From positions 1 through 31,303 of the forward strand of contig JADGJA010000194.1 of the NCBI GenBank assembly GCA_027596035.1: 31,303 nt of DNA, in the 5' to 3' direction. Made by a program: the position numbers and the translations under genes. The notes below the pieces were generated by a model, which worked only from the letters and a program-made list of their open reading frames with translations, was not told the DNA's origin and made no database searches. The DNA comes from Thoreauomyces humboldtii (lineage: Eukaryota > Chytridiomycota > Chytridiomycetes > Spizellomycetales > Powellomycetaceae). Shown one piece after another: positions 1 to 10,000 of the stretch (position 1 is its first letter; each line of letters starts with the position of its first letter).

Positions 1-163
1 GCGCACTCCTGCATCCCTCATGGCTTGAGATCGGGGTCACCGTGGTGACAACTTTGGAGAAGGCAAGTCAGCGAATGGCGGTGGCGGTGGGCGGTGGGGA
101 GCGAGCGCCCAGTTTGCCGGATTTGCACCTGGCCGTCATTGGCAAGCCTCACGGTCCAAGGGG

Positions 164-175
164 TTTAGGGTTAGG
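164..175 (+). repeat. Telomere-like TTTAGGGTTAGG motif
   Basis: Two adjacent, partly complete TTAGGG units lie at 164-175. TTAGGG is the telomere repeat of most filamentous fungi. Two units can occur by chance, so this only hints at an old telomere-proximal junction. Confidence 0.3.
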
Positions 176-401
176 AGAGAGAGCGTGGACTCGAGCTGTA
201 CGTACGGTCAGACGGTCATGCCGTGTGTTGTTCAAGCGTTCAAGGCTTCAAGGAGAAGGAGACGATTCGACAGTATCGTGCTGTCCATTTCGCGAGGGAG
301 TCACAGGGAGAGACTCAAGGGCCAAAGCATCATCGCTCACTTGTCCGATCCCACTTTGCACGTGGATGCAACCATCGTGAACGAGATGGTTCGTCTCGTG
401 A

Positions 402-1646
402 GGGGGGGATCTGTGCCGCGAAGACGCCAAGCGACGGCTACGAATGGCCATGGAAGTCGGGGCCGGAAATGTTTCCAGCTTCATCAAAGCCAACAACGAC
501 GTCCGCACCTAGGACGTCCTCGAAGACTTGGAGCGGGCTCGAGACGCCCCGGGATCAACATGTCAGAGAACCCCGCAAGAATGGGACACAACGGAACTTT
601 TGTGGTTCCTGGCGGACCTCTTTATTGCCCATGAAGCTGGCGCCACGAACTTCTTCGGTTCCGGAAGGTTTGACCCATGGTAAGTCCGAAGTTGGCCTCC
701 CATGATCGAACAGAATTCAAAAGCTTACACGTCTTGTTCAAGTCCTCTCGTTCACCGTCTCCGCCAAAACCGGAACGAGATCGCCCACGATCGTCAGTAT
801 CGTATTCTACTTCAAAGCAAGCCACTGTCGGACCAGTTCCTCCGAACTTTCATCGACAACGCCGTTGCGGTTGCCGAGCTTTCGAGTGACTTTTTGCGTG
901 AAGCCGATCGACGATACCGAGACTTGAAAAGTGGACGGGCTCCTCGCTCCAACGCCCAGAGCGCGATCGATGCGGCGAACCACGAACGTCTCCTCTGTGA
1001 GGCGGAGGCTCTGGCCTCGGCCGCTCGCACGAAGATGCTCGTCCAGAAGCGCCTGGAGATCGAAGCTCTGATGGCCCTCAATAAGCAGCGTGAGCTGCAG
1101 AAGTCTGACAAGGACAAGGCGTCCTCCACCTGCACCCACAAGCGAAAACGCAGAGATGACGACATCGAGAACGAAGAGCCACGCTCCGAGAAACGCCCGG
1201 CGGCGGGAGGGTTTTCGGCGAGGACAACCGCAGCGACGGTTGAAGCCAGCGGACCCCCCGACAGCATCCTTGAGGGGATGCATCTGCCATCGGGGGCCGC
1301 TGTGCGCCCGTCACAGAGACTTTGGGGAACGGACATTTTTCAGCACTCTCTCTACGGTCGAAGGGTCAGGGGCAATGAGACGGTCGAAGCCAGCGGACCC
1401 CCCGACAGCATCCTTGAGTTGATGCCGTCGGGGGCCGCTGTGCGCCCGTCACAGAGACTTTGGGGAACGGACATTTTTCAGCACTCTCTCTGCGGTCGAA
1501 GGGTCAGGGGCAATGAGACGGTCGAAGCCAGCGGACCCCCCGACAGCATCCTTGAGGGGATGCATCTGCCGTCGGGAGGCCGCTGTGCGCCCGTCAAGAG
1601 GCTTTGCGGAACGGGCATTCCTCTGCTTCTCGCTTTCCTCGTCTGA
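402..1646 (+). pseudogene. Divergent copy 0 of the coiled-coil gene family (two exons, one internal stop)
   Basis: Two exon-like blocks join in phase. The first (open from 402) ends at 679 in a helical segment reading EWDTTELLWFLADLF; a 63-bp GT-AG intron (680-742) follows; the second runs 743-1646. The join gives DPC then PLVHRLRQNRNEIAHD. Exon 2 encodes a long charged helix rich in Ala, Glu and Arg (about 765-1100), a basic KRKRRDDD patch near 1140-1165, then three 46-48-residue repeats. A TAG at 510-512 interrupts exon 1 inside otherwise continuous coding sequence (NNDVRT-stop-DVLEDLERARD). The arrangement resembles copies A to C (W/D-rich helix, intron, coiled coil, basic tail), but similarity is low, so family membership is tentative. 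No function is recognised. The true 5' end is not seen; there is another in-frame stop at 399-401. Confidence 0.45.
1242..1645 (+). repeat. Triplicated 138-144-bp in-frame tandem repeat
   Basis: Three near-identical units start at 1242, 1386 and 1524, each with gaagccagcggacccccc. The periods are 144 and 138 bp, both multiples of three, so copy 0 encodes a 46-48-residue repeat (VEASGPPDSILE... to ...LYGRRVRGNET). Unit 2 lacks 6 bp relative to unit 1, and unit 3 diverges after about 1575. High identity against decayed surroundings suggests recent expansion. Confidence 0.9.
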
Positions 1647-1777
1647 TCGCGCATCGGATCTCGTTAACGGCGAGCTAAAGAAGAGAAGAAGAAGAGCAAC
1701 AGAACCATCAGCTTTCGAACTCCCATCAAGCCTAAGCATCCTTCCGTACGTACCGTCGCTACATTGTCGATTTCAAC
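1615..1777. repeat. Left arm of imperfect inverted repeat (partner 6801-6952)
   Basis: The reverse complement of this segment matches 6801-6952 almost throughout. Shared blocks include GTACGTACGGAAGG, a run rich in CTTCTTCTT and GAGATCCGATGCGCGATCAGACG. It sits exactly between the end of copy 0 and the start of copy A, so it may be the family's promoter or spacer rather than a transposon terminus. Confidence 0.8.
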
Positions 1778-1809
1778 TTCGCTAAAGGTGTTCGACACGT
1801 TTTAGAACC

Positions 1810-3194
1810 ATGCCACAATCCTGGAAAGACTGGGTGACGGAGACGATGAATTACCACATTGAGCACCCGCGACGATCGTTCGACTGCGAGAACTTCGAGG
1901 AACTAGCGAAGGAAGTCCTCTTGGAGGCAAAAGAAGATAGCCCGCGCTATCCCGACGTCCGCTGGCCACGGACCATCAGCAAGGAAGTGGTCTGGGCGAC
2001 GATGCTGGAATCAGTCTGGCAGCGATACCTGTCCGCCTTCGATGCTTCCTGGAGGCAGCTCGGCAGGGATACCGATTTACCTGGGGATGTTTCAGCGGAC
2101 GAAGCAGAACCAGGTTGACCTCGGTCGCGTCAACGGTATCAGCACCAGCACCAGTTACCACTGCGGGCAGCGGCTCATAGTCACCAGAGCGCCGCCAGCG
2201 ATCCCCTTCTCCTCTCAGGACTCCCAAGAAGCAGGAAGGTCTCTCCCAAGGACGCGACGGATATCAGCGAGAAGATCCGCCACGCCACATGGCACGCTCT
2301 CAGTAACTTCGCATACTTGAGGGAGGACATCCTCGACGAAGATGTTGTAGAAGCATTCGTGCGTTGGAGAAAGGGCACGAACAAAAGCTCCAAGGTAGAC
2401 ACAACAAGATGATCATCTCGGCTAGATCGCGCTTCCGTTTCGCGAGGACGCTGAATGATTTCTTAGATGACTAAGGATCGCAGCGGCTGGGACCTCGCGG
2501 ATCTCCTCAGGTTCTTCATCAGGAACATTGACCGGGTTGTGTTTCCCGACGAGCTAGTCTCATGCTTCGTCGGCCCGAATGCGTACAATTCACGGTGAGT
2601 AAGACTTTGAGCATATCAGCGGAGGCAAACACTCATCGAGAGTTTTTGATCAGCCCCATCTTTGAGGCGTGCAAGGAAGACCGTATCACTTGGTCGCACG
2701 ATGTTCACGGTCGCTGTCTGGTTGCCGGGAGCCGCAATCGAGTTGACCGAACTTCTCGGCGATCCTTGTCCGACGCTGCACAAGCAAGAGCGTCGTTTCC
2801 ACCGGCTTGCAGCTGGTGTTTCGGACCCCGATCACTGGGAGGCGAAGCTCGGCGATCCTTGTCCGACGCTGCACGAGCAAGAGCGTCGTTTCCACCGGCT
2901 TGCTGGTGTTTCGGACGCCGATCAGTGGGAGGCGAAGCTTCGCGACGCGCGAGCAGAGTTCGCGAGCTTGAAGCTCGCGTGGTGAAGGCAAACCTTGCCA
3001 AGGAACAGGCCCTCGCGAAGATCGAGAAGCTGAAAGCCAGGACAGAAGCCGGAAGAAACGTTCACGGTCGCAGCAACCGTGGCCGCCAGCGTAGATCTTC
3101 AAACCCTGGCTCTGGCATTGGAGATCGCTCTTGTCGTCGTCGATCTTCACAAAGCGGAACCGATGTCGCTCCCCAACCCAATGAGCAGCATTAG
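1810..3194 (+). pseudogene. Copy A of the SR-rich coiled-coil gene family, frameshifted
   Basis: An ATG at 1810 opens a 102-codon block (MPQSWKDWVTETMNYHIEHP), followed by a Ser/Thr/Ala-rich stretch and SPERRQRSPSPL near 2181-2216. Then come SEKIRHATWHALSNFAYLRE (about 2270-2330), a plausible intron 2395-2475 and the helical block WDLADLLRFFIR. The block DELVSCFVGPNAYN ends at a GTGAGT donor (2595). Downstream are the IELTELLGDPCP block (2733-2768), a tandemly duplicated QERRFHRL segment and a coiled coil VVKANLAKEQALAKIEKLKA. A TAG (2178-2180) and at least two frame changes break it, so it is scored as a pseudogene, though unrecognised introns could rescue part. The same order of blocks recurs in copies B and C on the other strand. 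Confidence 0.6.
2758..2940 (+). repeat. 93-bp in-frame tandem duplication inside copy A
   Basis: The unit beginning ggcgatccttgtccgacgct at 2758 is repeated at 2851. The period is 93 bp (31 codons); the second unit has a 3-bp deletion. Both encode GDPCPTLHxQERRFHRL...GVSDxDxWEAKL, duplicating the conserved core of the family. Confidence 0.9.
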
Positions 3195-3197
3195 CGC

Positions 3198-3850
3198 GTG
3201 ATCGAGCTGACTGACCTTCTCGGAGATCCGTGCCCAGCTCTCCAAACTCAGGAGCACCAAGGCCAGGAGCTCCAGGAGATGAGCCCAGGCGGGATCGTTT
3301 GGTTTGGACACTTCCAAAAGTTCGGACACTTCCAAGGTACATATAAGGCGTTGTGCTGATGTTATGATCGCAATCCTCCGACGGTGCATCGGTGGGTCGT
3401 GGCGCGAGGGAGGGTGCCGGGGCCGTTGACACAAGTCGCACACTTTCCCCCTTCCCTTCCCAGTCAACACACACGAGAGCATTCCACACTTCGCATACAT
3501 AGGACGTTCCCGTAAATCTCTCCCCTATTTTTTCTTTTTTCCTTTCTTCTCTGCGGTGGTCTTCTCGTAGGCATGAACCGCAAAAAATGGCTTGGATGGC
3601 TCGGGATGCACGAGCGGAGGCCGAGGCCCGCGAACTTTGGAGGACAAGGCCCTGAAGAACCTTGAGAAGATCCAACCCAAGAAGAACGAGAAGCCCAGGA
3701 AGCGTTCCCCGAGACCACAGCAGCACCCGTAGCCGCAGCCGCCACCGTCATGGGAACCATCGCTCTCGTCGTCCCTGTCCTAAGCCTAGCCGACGTCCCT
3801 CCCGCTGCCGCGACCAGGAGGAAGCAGCGGTCGGGAGAAACAGCTGAATG
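3198..3850 (+). pseudogene. Truncated copy D of the coiled-coil family
   Basis: This copy begins directly downstream of copy A. Positions 3198-3300 read VIELTDLLGDPCPALQTQEH, matching the IELTELLGDPCPTLHEQE block of copies A to C, but the frame stops near 3357. The tail reappears at 3590-3711 as RDARAEAEAREL, then in another frame EDKALKNLEKIQPKKNEKPR and KRSPRPQQ, corresponding to the coiled coil and basic tail of copy B. About 250 bp of unrelated pyrimidine-rich DNA separates the two parts. The upstream helical module is missing. It is a 5'-truncated, interrupted relic lying head to tail with copy A. Confidence 0.5.
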
Positions 3851-4670
3851 ACGGTTAACCGAGAGATGCATGGCCGTCGGTTGCACTGCGGTGTGGCGGA
3901 ATGGCAAGTCAACCCGCCCTCCTCTCTCGTCACCGCCACGACAACTCTTCTCAATGACAATCCGACGAAACGGGGAATGGGCCTATTCCCACGCAAAGCT
4001 TGCCATTTGGAAGTCTCGGATTAGCTGTTGCAGCCTGTCATGTGGAGGAAGCCTGGGAAGGTCTTTTGGACAGGGATGGACATGATAGCTCGCGACGGGC
4101 TCGTCCTGGGAATCGATAGCAAGGCTCCGTGCGAGGGAAGGCGGGTCTGGGTTTGGTATGGACACACTGACATGCTGGGATGACGTTGCGGAGTGAAGCA
4201 TGTCTATTATCGCTGGAAAACGGTTGTAGGTGGATCGCACGCGCAACCTGTCTGAAGCAATGTGGGAGAGGGTGGAAGGATCTGTATCGCCGGGAGGAGC
4301 AGGATCCTTGCACGATTCAGAATGAATATCATGCCATTTGGCAAGCTGGTGAAGAACAGCGTCAAGCTTGGTCCGATTCTGTAATCGTCCAGCAGGCCGC
4401 GAGCCTGGCGCATCGGCAGGACCCAGCCATGCCTGCGGAAATCGATGCCGGGTTCACATCCGTCTCCGAGCAGACGTTACGCTCATGTTAGTTTCATCCC
4501 CGTCATCAGACTTCGGGAACGGTTGCAATTCATTCAAATCGTTACAAGATAGGGGAAAGCACTTTCTCAACGGAAACAGAAACACCGATACGCCAATGAC
4601 GGCGGCTTGGTGCTCGGCGGAGTGCAAACAAAGAAAGGAAAGGAACCAACGAGCGGAAGCATCGGAAGTT
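3851..4670. other. Gene-poor stretch
   Basis: Short open frames exist on both strands (for example + 4180-4491, 103 codons), but none shows a recognisable domain, homology to the repeated family or convincing splice structure. I see nothing firm here. Confidence 0.5.
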
Positions 4671-5436
4671 TCAAGAGCGGCTTGGAGGGTAGTTACGGAA
4701 TGTGACCGACTTACGCGGCTTGGTCACGGCAGAGATGGCATGCGTCCACTTGTAGCGTGCGTCTCCCGTGAAGACGTAGACTGAACGCGGAGAAAGCCGC
4801 AAGCAAACGGGCGGTGTGGAAGTGGGATTGCCCACGCGACGCATTGCGAGCTGACATTCCGACTGCAGTGAAACGCCCAACACCCAACTCCCAAAGCTGG
4901 GGTCATCCACGTGCGCACCCAGAATTGCTCTTGCTGAGTAGTGAACGACAAGGCCGTTGACGTTGGAGAGACCGGGTACCAGATGACCGACGGCCTGCAC
5001 TTCGGTTGGCAAGACGATACGCGAGACGCAAGCTGCCCACAACTGTTGCATCCAGGCAGGCGAACCCCGATAGGGTTGCGTCCAGTAGTATCTATGAGGG
5101 GAATACTGAAATATGAATCGTAAAGTTTGCAAAGTGAATGACGGGCCAGAGAGAGTAATCGTAACGGCATTCTCACTCAATTCAATACCGGAGCGCCGGA
5201 CTTCAGCTCGTCCGGTTCGCGATCAATGTCAGCCAACAGCTTCGTCTCTCCGGCAGCGGTTAAGACATCCTCGATGAAGAACAGCCCTGGGCAATCCGGG
5301 CACACGGCCGCGCGGGTGACTTGATGGCACCTGTAGTTACGGCACGGGAGCGCGAGCGTGTGTTGAAAGCGGGTGCATCTTGGTCTTTGTCGGACGTCGC
5401 GGTTTTGCGTTTGAGGCGGCCGAGGGTAGACTTCAT
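4671..5436 (-). CDS. AlkB-like 2-oxoglutarate/Fe(II) dioxygenase
   Basis: Three exons on the minus strand (5436-5331, 5286-5189, 5105-4671) join in phase across introns of 44 and 83 bp, giving 212 residues. The AlkB-type jelly-roll signature is clear. GLFFIEDVL opens the fold (36-44); AHVDDPSFG carries the HxD iron ligands (H133, D135); RSVYVFTGDARYKWTHAI supplies the distal histidine H190; RKSVTFR holds the 2-oxoglutarate-binding arginines (R199, R205). The family oxidatively demethylates nucleic acids or proteins; which substrate cannot be told here. About 210 residues is compact, near the ALKBH6/ALKBH7 size range. The first intron and the GTATTG donor of the second are my inference; the catalytic exon is solid. 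It lies between two relic clusters on the same strand as the PARP gene, about 7.5 kb away. Confidence 0.82.
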
Positions 5437-6800
5437 TGTTGCGGCACGAAAGAGCGACTGTTTAGCGTATTTGCGTATTCAGACTTGAGCAGCTTCCACG
5501 AAGACGCTCGGTTTTCAATGGTAGAGTGGATCCCGCGAAACTGGGATATCGAGGGCGTTCTTGCACTGCAAGAGTGGGTTTCCTGCTTGTCGCGAAAGCC
5601 CGGCGGAACCAACAAATGGTACAGGATGCCGAAAAACAGCTGTCTCAAGATGAGACAGAGGCTTGCCTGGTTACAGAGCACATTTCCTCTGACCCAGCTC
5701 ACGTGAAAGAAGACGAGCGAGATAGGTTCGAGTCTGCCCCATTCAGTCACAAAAGCTGTCCTGAGGGCGACCGGCAGGGCTGGGCTACATGTAAAGGAGC
5801 CGAAGATCAGGGAGCGTCAATCCCTCGTCCCCATATGCTTTGACGTGTCTACTAACTAACTCATCTGACGCTAGCACGGCCCATTCCTCAACTATCTTCC
5901 TGTGTTTTACTGCTAATGACTTTCATCACCTTTTCGTTCAGAGATTCGTTTTTCATACGTCTTGTCGCCACTGTTTTCGACAGAGTGGCCGCGCGAGAGG
6001 AGTACCAACTCACATGTAGCTCGGGCATTGAGCTGAAAGCTTGCTAAGTGAGGTCCACGCAGCGCTGACAGGATTGATGAGCTAAAGGTTGGAGCTGAGG
6101 TGCTGGCGAGCAAGAGTGGGATTCAAGTTGCAGGGATTCCATCCCTATTAACGGAAGCATGTGGAGCTGCGAGACTAGCGATGGTGATGTAGCTTCATGT
6201 CGCGGGGGGGAAGGGGGGAGGCGAGGACTTGCACCTTCCAGACTAATTTGCTACGCTACGCGACCCCCTCCCCCGCCCCCACCCCGATATACTTTGACCG
6301 ACCATGAATCTTCGCCATTCTCTTCCGATGTTCGACGGCTACCAATCTTTCCACTCAACGCCCATTCCCACGATCTTCACATATGCCATATGAACTAGAT
6401 ACATCACATAGAGCGGTGGTGTTCGAGGCCAACACCGCCGAGTGGGGAGATTTTTGACAGAGAGTGGCTTGGACATTTCGCCGAGCGCTTCAGCGCGAGC
6501 GATATTCTCATGCCCACGAGCGTCGAAAGCGGACCACGAGCGGGGCCGACAACTACTGCTCGAATAATGTACCGAGTATATTCCACACTTTCTGATTGCA
6601 AGTGTTATGGGAAGAGAGAGGAACTGCAAAAAGCGCGCTTTAGCATTGAGTCTGAAAAAAGTCAGGAAAAAGAGAAGTCCGCAAGAGTGATATGTAATAG
6701 TTATAGGTCCGCCTGCCAGGCGATACGAGCGATATAGTGCGTTGCGCGAGCGGCGCCCAAGGCGCTGTCGAGCACCACGGGTCGCGAGTCGCCGTGCGCA
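5437..6800. other. Gene-poor stretch with low-complexity tracts
   Basis: Several overlapping short frames (for example + 5380-5706 and + 5526-5843) show no domain and conflict with one another. A G-rich tract (about 6200-6222), a C-rich tract (about 6264-6286) and a strong hairpin (6414-6440) are present. The first roughly 200 bp should contain the AlkB-like gene's promoter; no clear TATA box was found. Confidence 0.5.
6414..6440. other. Ten-base-pair hairpin with 7-nt loop
   Basis: Arms 6414-6423 (cggtggtgtt) and 6431-6440 (aacaccgccg) pair over 10 bp with a single G-T wobble around the loop cgaggcc. There is no tRNA-like context or following T-tract. Role unknown. Confidence 0.6.
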
Positions 6801-6952
6801 GTTGAAATCGACGAGGTACGTACGGAAGGGTGCTCTGGCTTGATGGGCATTCAAAAGCTGATAGTTCTCCTGCTCTTCTTCTTTTCTTCAGCTCGCTGTT
6901 GACGAGATCCGATGCGCGATCAGACGGAGGAAAGCGAGAAGCAGCGGAATGC
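6801..6952. repeat. Right arm of imperfect inverted repeat (partner 1615-1777)
   Basis: This is the reverse-complement partner of 1615-1777, in the orientation expected if a minus-strand family copy had once begun to its left. Neither flank shows a recognisable continuation of the family coding sequence, so this arm is probably an orphan remnant. Confidence 0.8.
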
Positions 6953-7480
6953 GCAGACGGTTTCGAGGTCGTCGAGGGCCGTGCGCAGCAGGTCCCGCTG
7001 TCGACTGGCCGTGCTACGCAAGAGCCTCAAGACTCGAGATGTCCGAAGTCCGCCCTCGGCTTTCTTCCCTCAGGCACGGCCGAGGCACGGTGTCGTCGGG
7101 ACATTCGCAAGGTAACGACTGAGAGTCTGGCAAGGAAACCTATTGAAGCAAGAAACCATCAACCCGCTCTTTAGCAACAGGGACTCGGCAACACTTTCCT
7201 CGCTCCTTCACGCCTCGTTCCAGTTCCGGTCGCAGCTCCTCATTCCGGGAAGTCAAATCCTCGTCGCGCTCAACACAGCTCCTTCCGCATACTATGCAGG
7301 CCGACAGTACGAGGGCAAGCCGCGGAAGGGAAAGCTTGCCGCGAAGACGTGGCCGAGGAGGCTCGAGCAGTTCTCTTTCCTCAGAAGCGATAGCGAGAAG
7401 AGACACGGCGAATGTCCCTCCGTAGACCTGAGTGTCCAGCGAACGTCACTTCAGGATCTCAGCAAGATGATCGCTCTTGA

Positions 7481-7848
7481 CTGCCCCCATCGGCTGACAT
7501 CCCTCCGGTTCCGATCGATCAACGACTGGGTATCTGGGACCCGGGATGGAAAAAACTCGCTTCTTCATCACTTTTCGACCGGATATTGGACGACTGGATG
7601 CAACTGGAGAAATCGCTGCAGACAGGAGACGTCGCACATGGACTGTTCGTGGTGCACCGACGAGAACGCGTTGGAAGCCTTCGCCTCGCACCGACGGGGT
7701 CCCGTCAGAGGAAGCCCAAGACCCAGCCTTGGAGTATCCAGAGGGACACCCCGACCGGTACTTGAGGGATGCTCTCGACACGCTCCAGTGCTTTCGCATG
7801 GCCATCCAGGAGCGCAATGATTCTTGGGGTGGGGGCCCAGAAATGTGA
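7481..7848 (+). pseudogene. Frameshifted coding relic of unknown family
   Basis: One frame, open from 7481, reads like real protein (RLGIWDPGWKKL, FDRILDDWMQLEKSLQTGD). Near 7690-7710 the protein-like signal moves to another frame (LEYPEGHPDRYLRDALDTLQ) that ends at a stop at 7846-7848. No pair of splice sites restores phase, so a small indel is likelier than an intron. An upstream frame (7143-7480) may be part of it. The family is not recognised, and no similarity to the SR-rich family is visible. Confidence 0.35.
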
Positions 7849-8385
7849 AAGGTAGGGAGATTGACCCTCAAGTTTGCCTGGATAATCCCAGTCGCGCTGA
7901 TTCTCCTTGACCTGCAAGATCGTAGAGAACCTTACAGAGGCCAGTTAAACGTTACAAACAAAGGCTGTCTCCGTGACCTGCCCGGTCGCGGACGCTTTCA
8001 ACCTTCAAAGTCGAAAACGGCGGATCTCATTATCTCGGAGCTCCGTGGCGGTAGCAACCAAAGACGAAATCACCTCGAAAAACCAACATGCAATCTTGAA
8101 GACCTTGATGCCATCCTTTCCATCCGGAATTCCGAGAACCATAACGACACTCACGGCTGCCGGCAAGGCCACCGAGAGATCTCACTTGCGAGATCGAGCG
8201 CTTTCGCGGCTGCTGCTCCTCTGGTCGCGGGAAGGGATGCGATGTGGGCTGGGAGTTGGGGATCGACGACGAGATTGACGGCTCACATGACGACGGCGAC
8301 GGCGACGGCGACGTGGCCCGGTGCAGCCACAGACGCTGTTGTCAGATGAGCATATCTCGAACCTGTGCAAGAGCTTCGCCCATCA
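7849..8385. other. Gene-poor stretch with GACGGC microsatellite
   Basis: The open frames here (+ 7861-8349 and 7973-8278) overlap in different frames without domains. A short GACGGC repeat lies at about 8293-8313. No gene can be supported. Confidence 0.45.
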
Positions 8386-8770
8386 CTATACTTTGAGCAG
8401 TACAGTTAGGCGCAAGCGGACGATTGTTGCGGGCGAGGAGACCGTTGTCGTCTCTCGGAATGACGATCGAGCTAAGGAACGACCCCGTATACACCGGAAG
8501 AGCTCCGGTGATGAGGGTCTTGAGGGTTGGAGTTCGTAGTTTGGCGCTAGAGCTTTGCTTGCGAGCTTCTGTTGAGAGCATGGCTTTAGAAGCTTTGCGG
8601 GAGAAGGTCCTTCTTGGTTTCTGACTTGACAACTGCAGAAAGGGACGCCCGCACACCTCGCCTGTATTGTGCGTACTCGGGAAATGGAGGCTTTACCCGT
8701 GTCCCGGCAAACAAAGGTCGAGGGAACAAAGGACCAAGCGAACAAGGGGCGAACAAAGTCCCTGGGACTG

Positions 8771-9603
8771 GGACTACGACCGCGGCTGCGGCTGCGAGTG
8801 AAGTTGCTGCCGCCGCTGCTGCTGCTGCTGTCTCGAGAACGCTTCTTCGTCCTCTTGTCTTTCCTGGCTTTCAGCTTCTCAATCTTTGCGAGGTCCTCTT
8901 CTTTGGCAAGGTTTGCCTTCACCACGTGAGCTTCAAGCTCGCGAAGCTTCGCATCCCAGTGATCGGCGTCCGAAACACCAGCTGCAAGCGGGTGGAAGCG
9001 ACGCTCTTGCTCGTGCAGCGTCGGACAAGGATCGCCGCGAAGTTCGGTCAACTCGATTGCGCGCGTCAAACTCTGTGTGATGGCAATGTCGGGGTCCTCG
9101 GGGCATCGCGTGGCATCTGACGCAGATGAGGGTGGGATTCTGGCATAGCTATTGGACCGTTTCCAGCATCCTCGCCCCAAACCACTTCTTTCCTGATGAT
9201 CCTTGGGCATCGGAACGTCCGAATCCCAATCCTGCCGAACCAAGTCCGCCAGTCCGATCCTTGGGCGACGGCGACTAGGACTACGACCGCGGCTGCGGCT
9301 GCGACTGAGATTGCTGCCGCTGCTGCTGCCGCTGCTGTCTCGAGAACGCTTCTTCGCCCTCTTGTCTTTCCTGGCTTTCAGCTTCTCAATCTTTGCGAGG
9401 TCCTTTTCTTTGGCAAGGTTTGCCTTCACCACTTCGCATACCAGAGGTCGGCGTTCGAAACACCAGCTGCAAGCCGGTGGAAGCAACGCTCTTGCTCGTG
9501 CAGGGTCAGACAAAGGATCACCGAGAAGTTCTGTCAACTCGATTGCCCGTTTCAAACTCTGCGTGATGGCAATGTCGGGGTCCGCGGGGCCTCGCGTGGC
9601 ATC
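8771..9603 (-). repeat. 507-bp-offset in-frame duplication within copy B
   Basis: Segment 8771-9113 recurs at 9278-9603, starting with ggactacgaccgcggctgcg in both. The offset of 507 bp is 169 codons, so the long frame survives. Both units encode the IELTELLGDP block, coiled coil and SR tract; the 9278 unit has a short deletion in the middle of the block. Confidence 0.92.
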
Positions 9604-9960
9604 AGCAACCAGACAGCGACCGGACTGCGGCTCCCGGCAACCAGACAGGCGATCGTGAGCATCGTGAGATCAAGTGATACGGTCTTCTATGCACGCCTCA
9701 AAGATGGGGCTGATCCAAAACTCTCGCTGAGTGTTTGCTTCCGCTGATATGCTTAACGTCTTACTCACCGTGGGTTGTAGGCATTCGGGCCGACGAAACA
9801 CGAGACTAGCTCATTGGGATACACAACCAGGCATGGTCCTGATGAGGAACCAGAGGAGATCCGCGAGGTCCAACCGCTGCAATTCTTGGTTAACTAAAAA
9901 ATCATTCCGCATCCTCGCAAAAAAGGAAGCGCAATCTAGACAAGACGATCATCTTGTTGC

Positions 9961-10000
9961 CTACCTTGGAGTTTCTGTTCCTACCTTGGAGTTTCTGTTC
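9961..10000. repeat. Perfect 20-bp tandem duplication
   Basis: The sequence ctaccttggagtttctgttc occurs twice in a row at 9961-9980 and 9981-10000, at the position of a likely exon end in copy B (the minus-strand reading contains AACTCCAAG then GTAGG, a possible donor, twice). It is consistent with replication slippage in a pseudogene. Confidence 0.95.

Noticed and set aside
8400..9660. Possible transposon ORF because of repeated copies in both orientations
   Set aside because: No reverse transcriptase, integrase, transposase, Rep/helicase motif, terminal repeat or target-site duplication was seen; the repeated unit is an ordinary intron-containing gene family.
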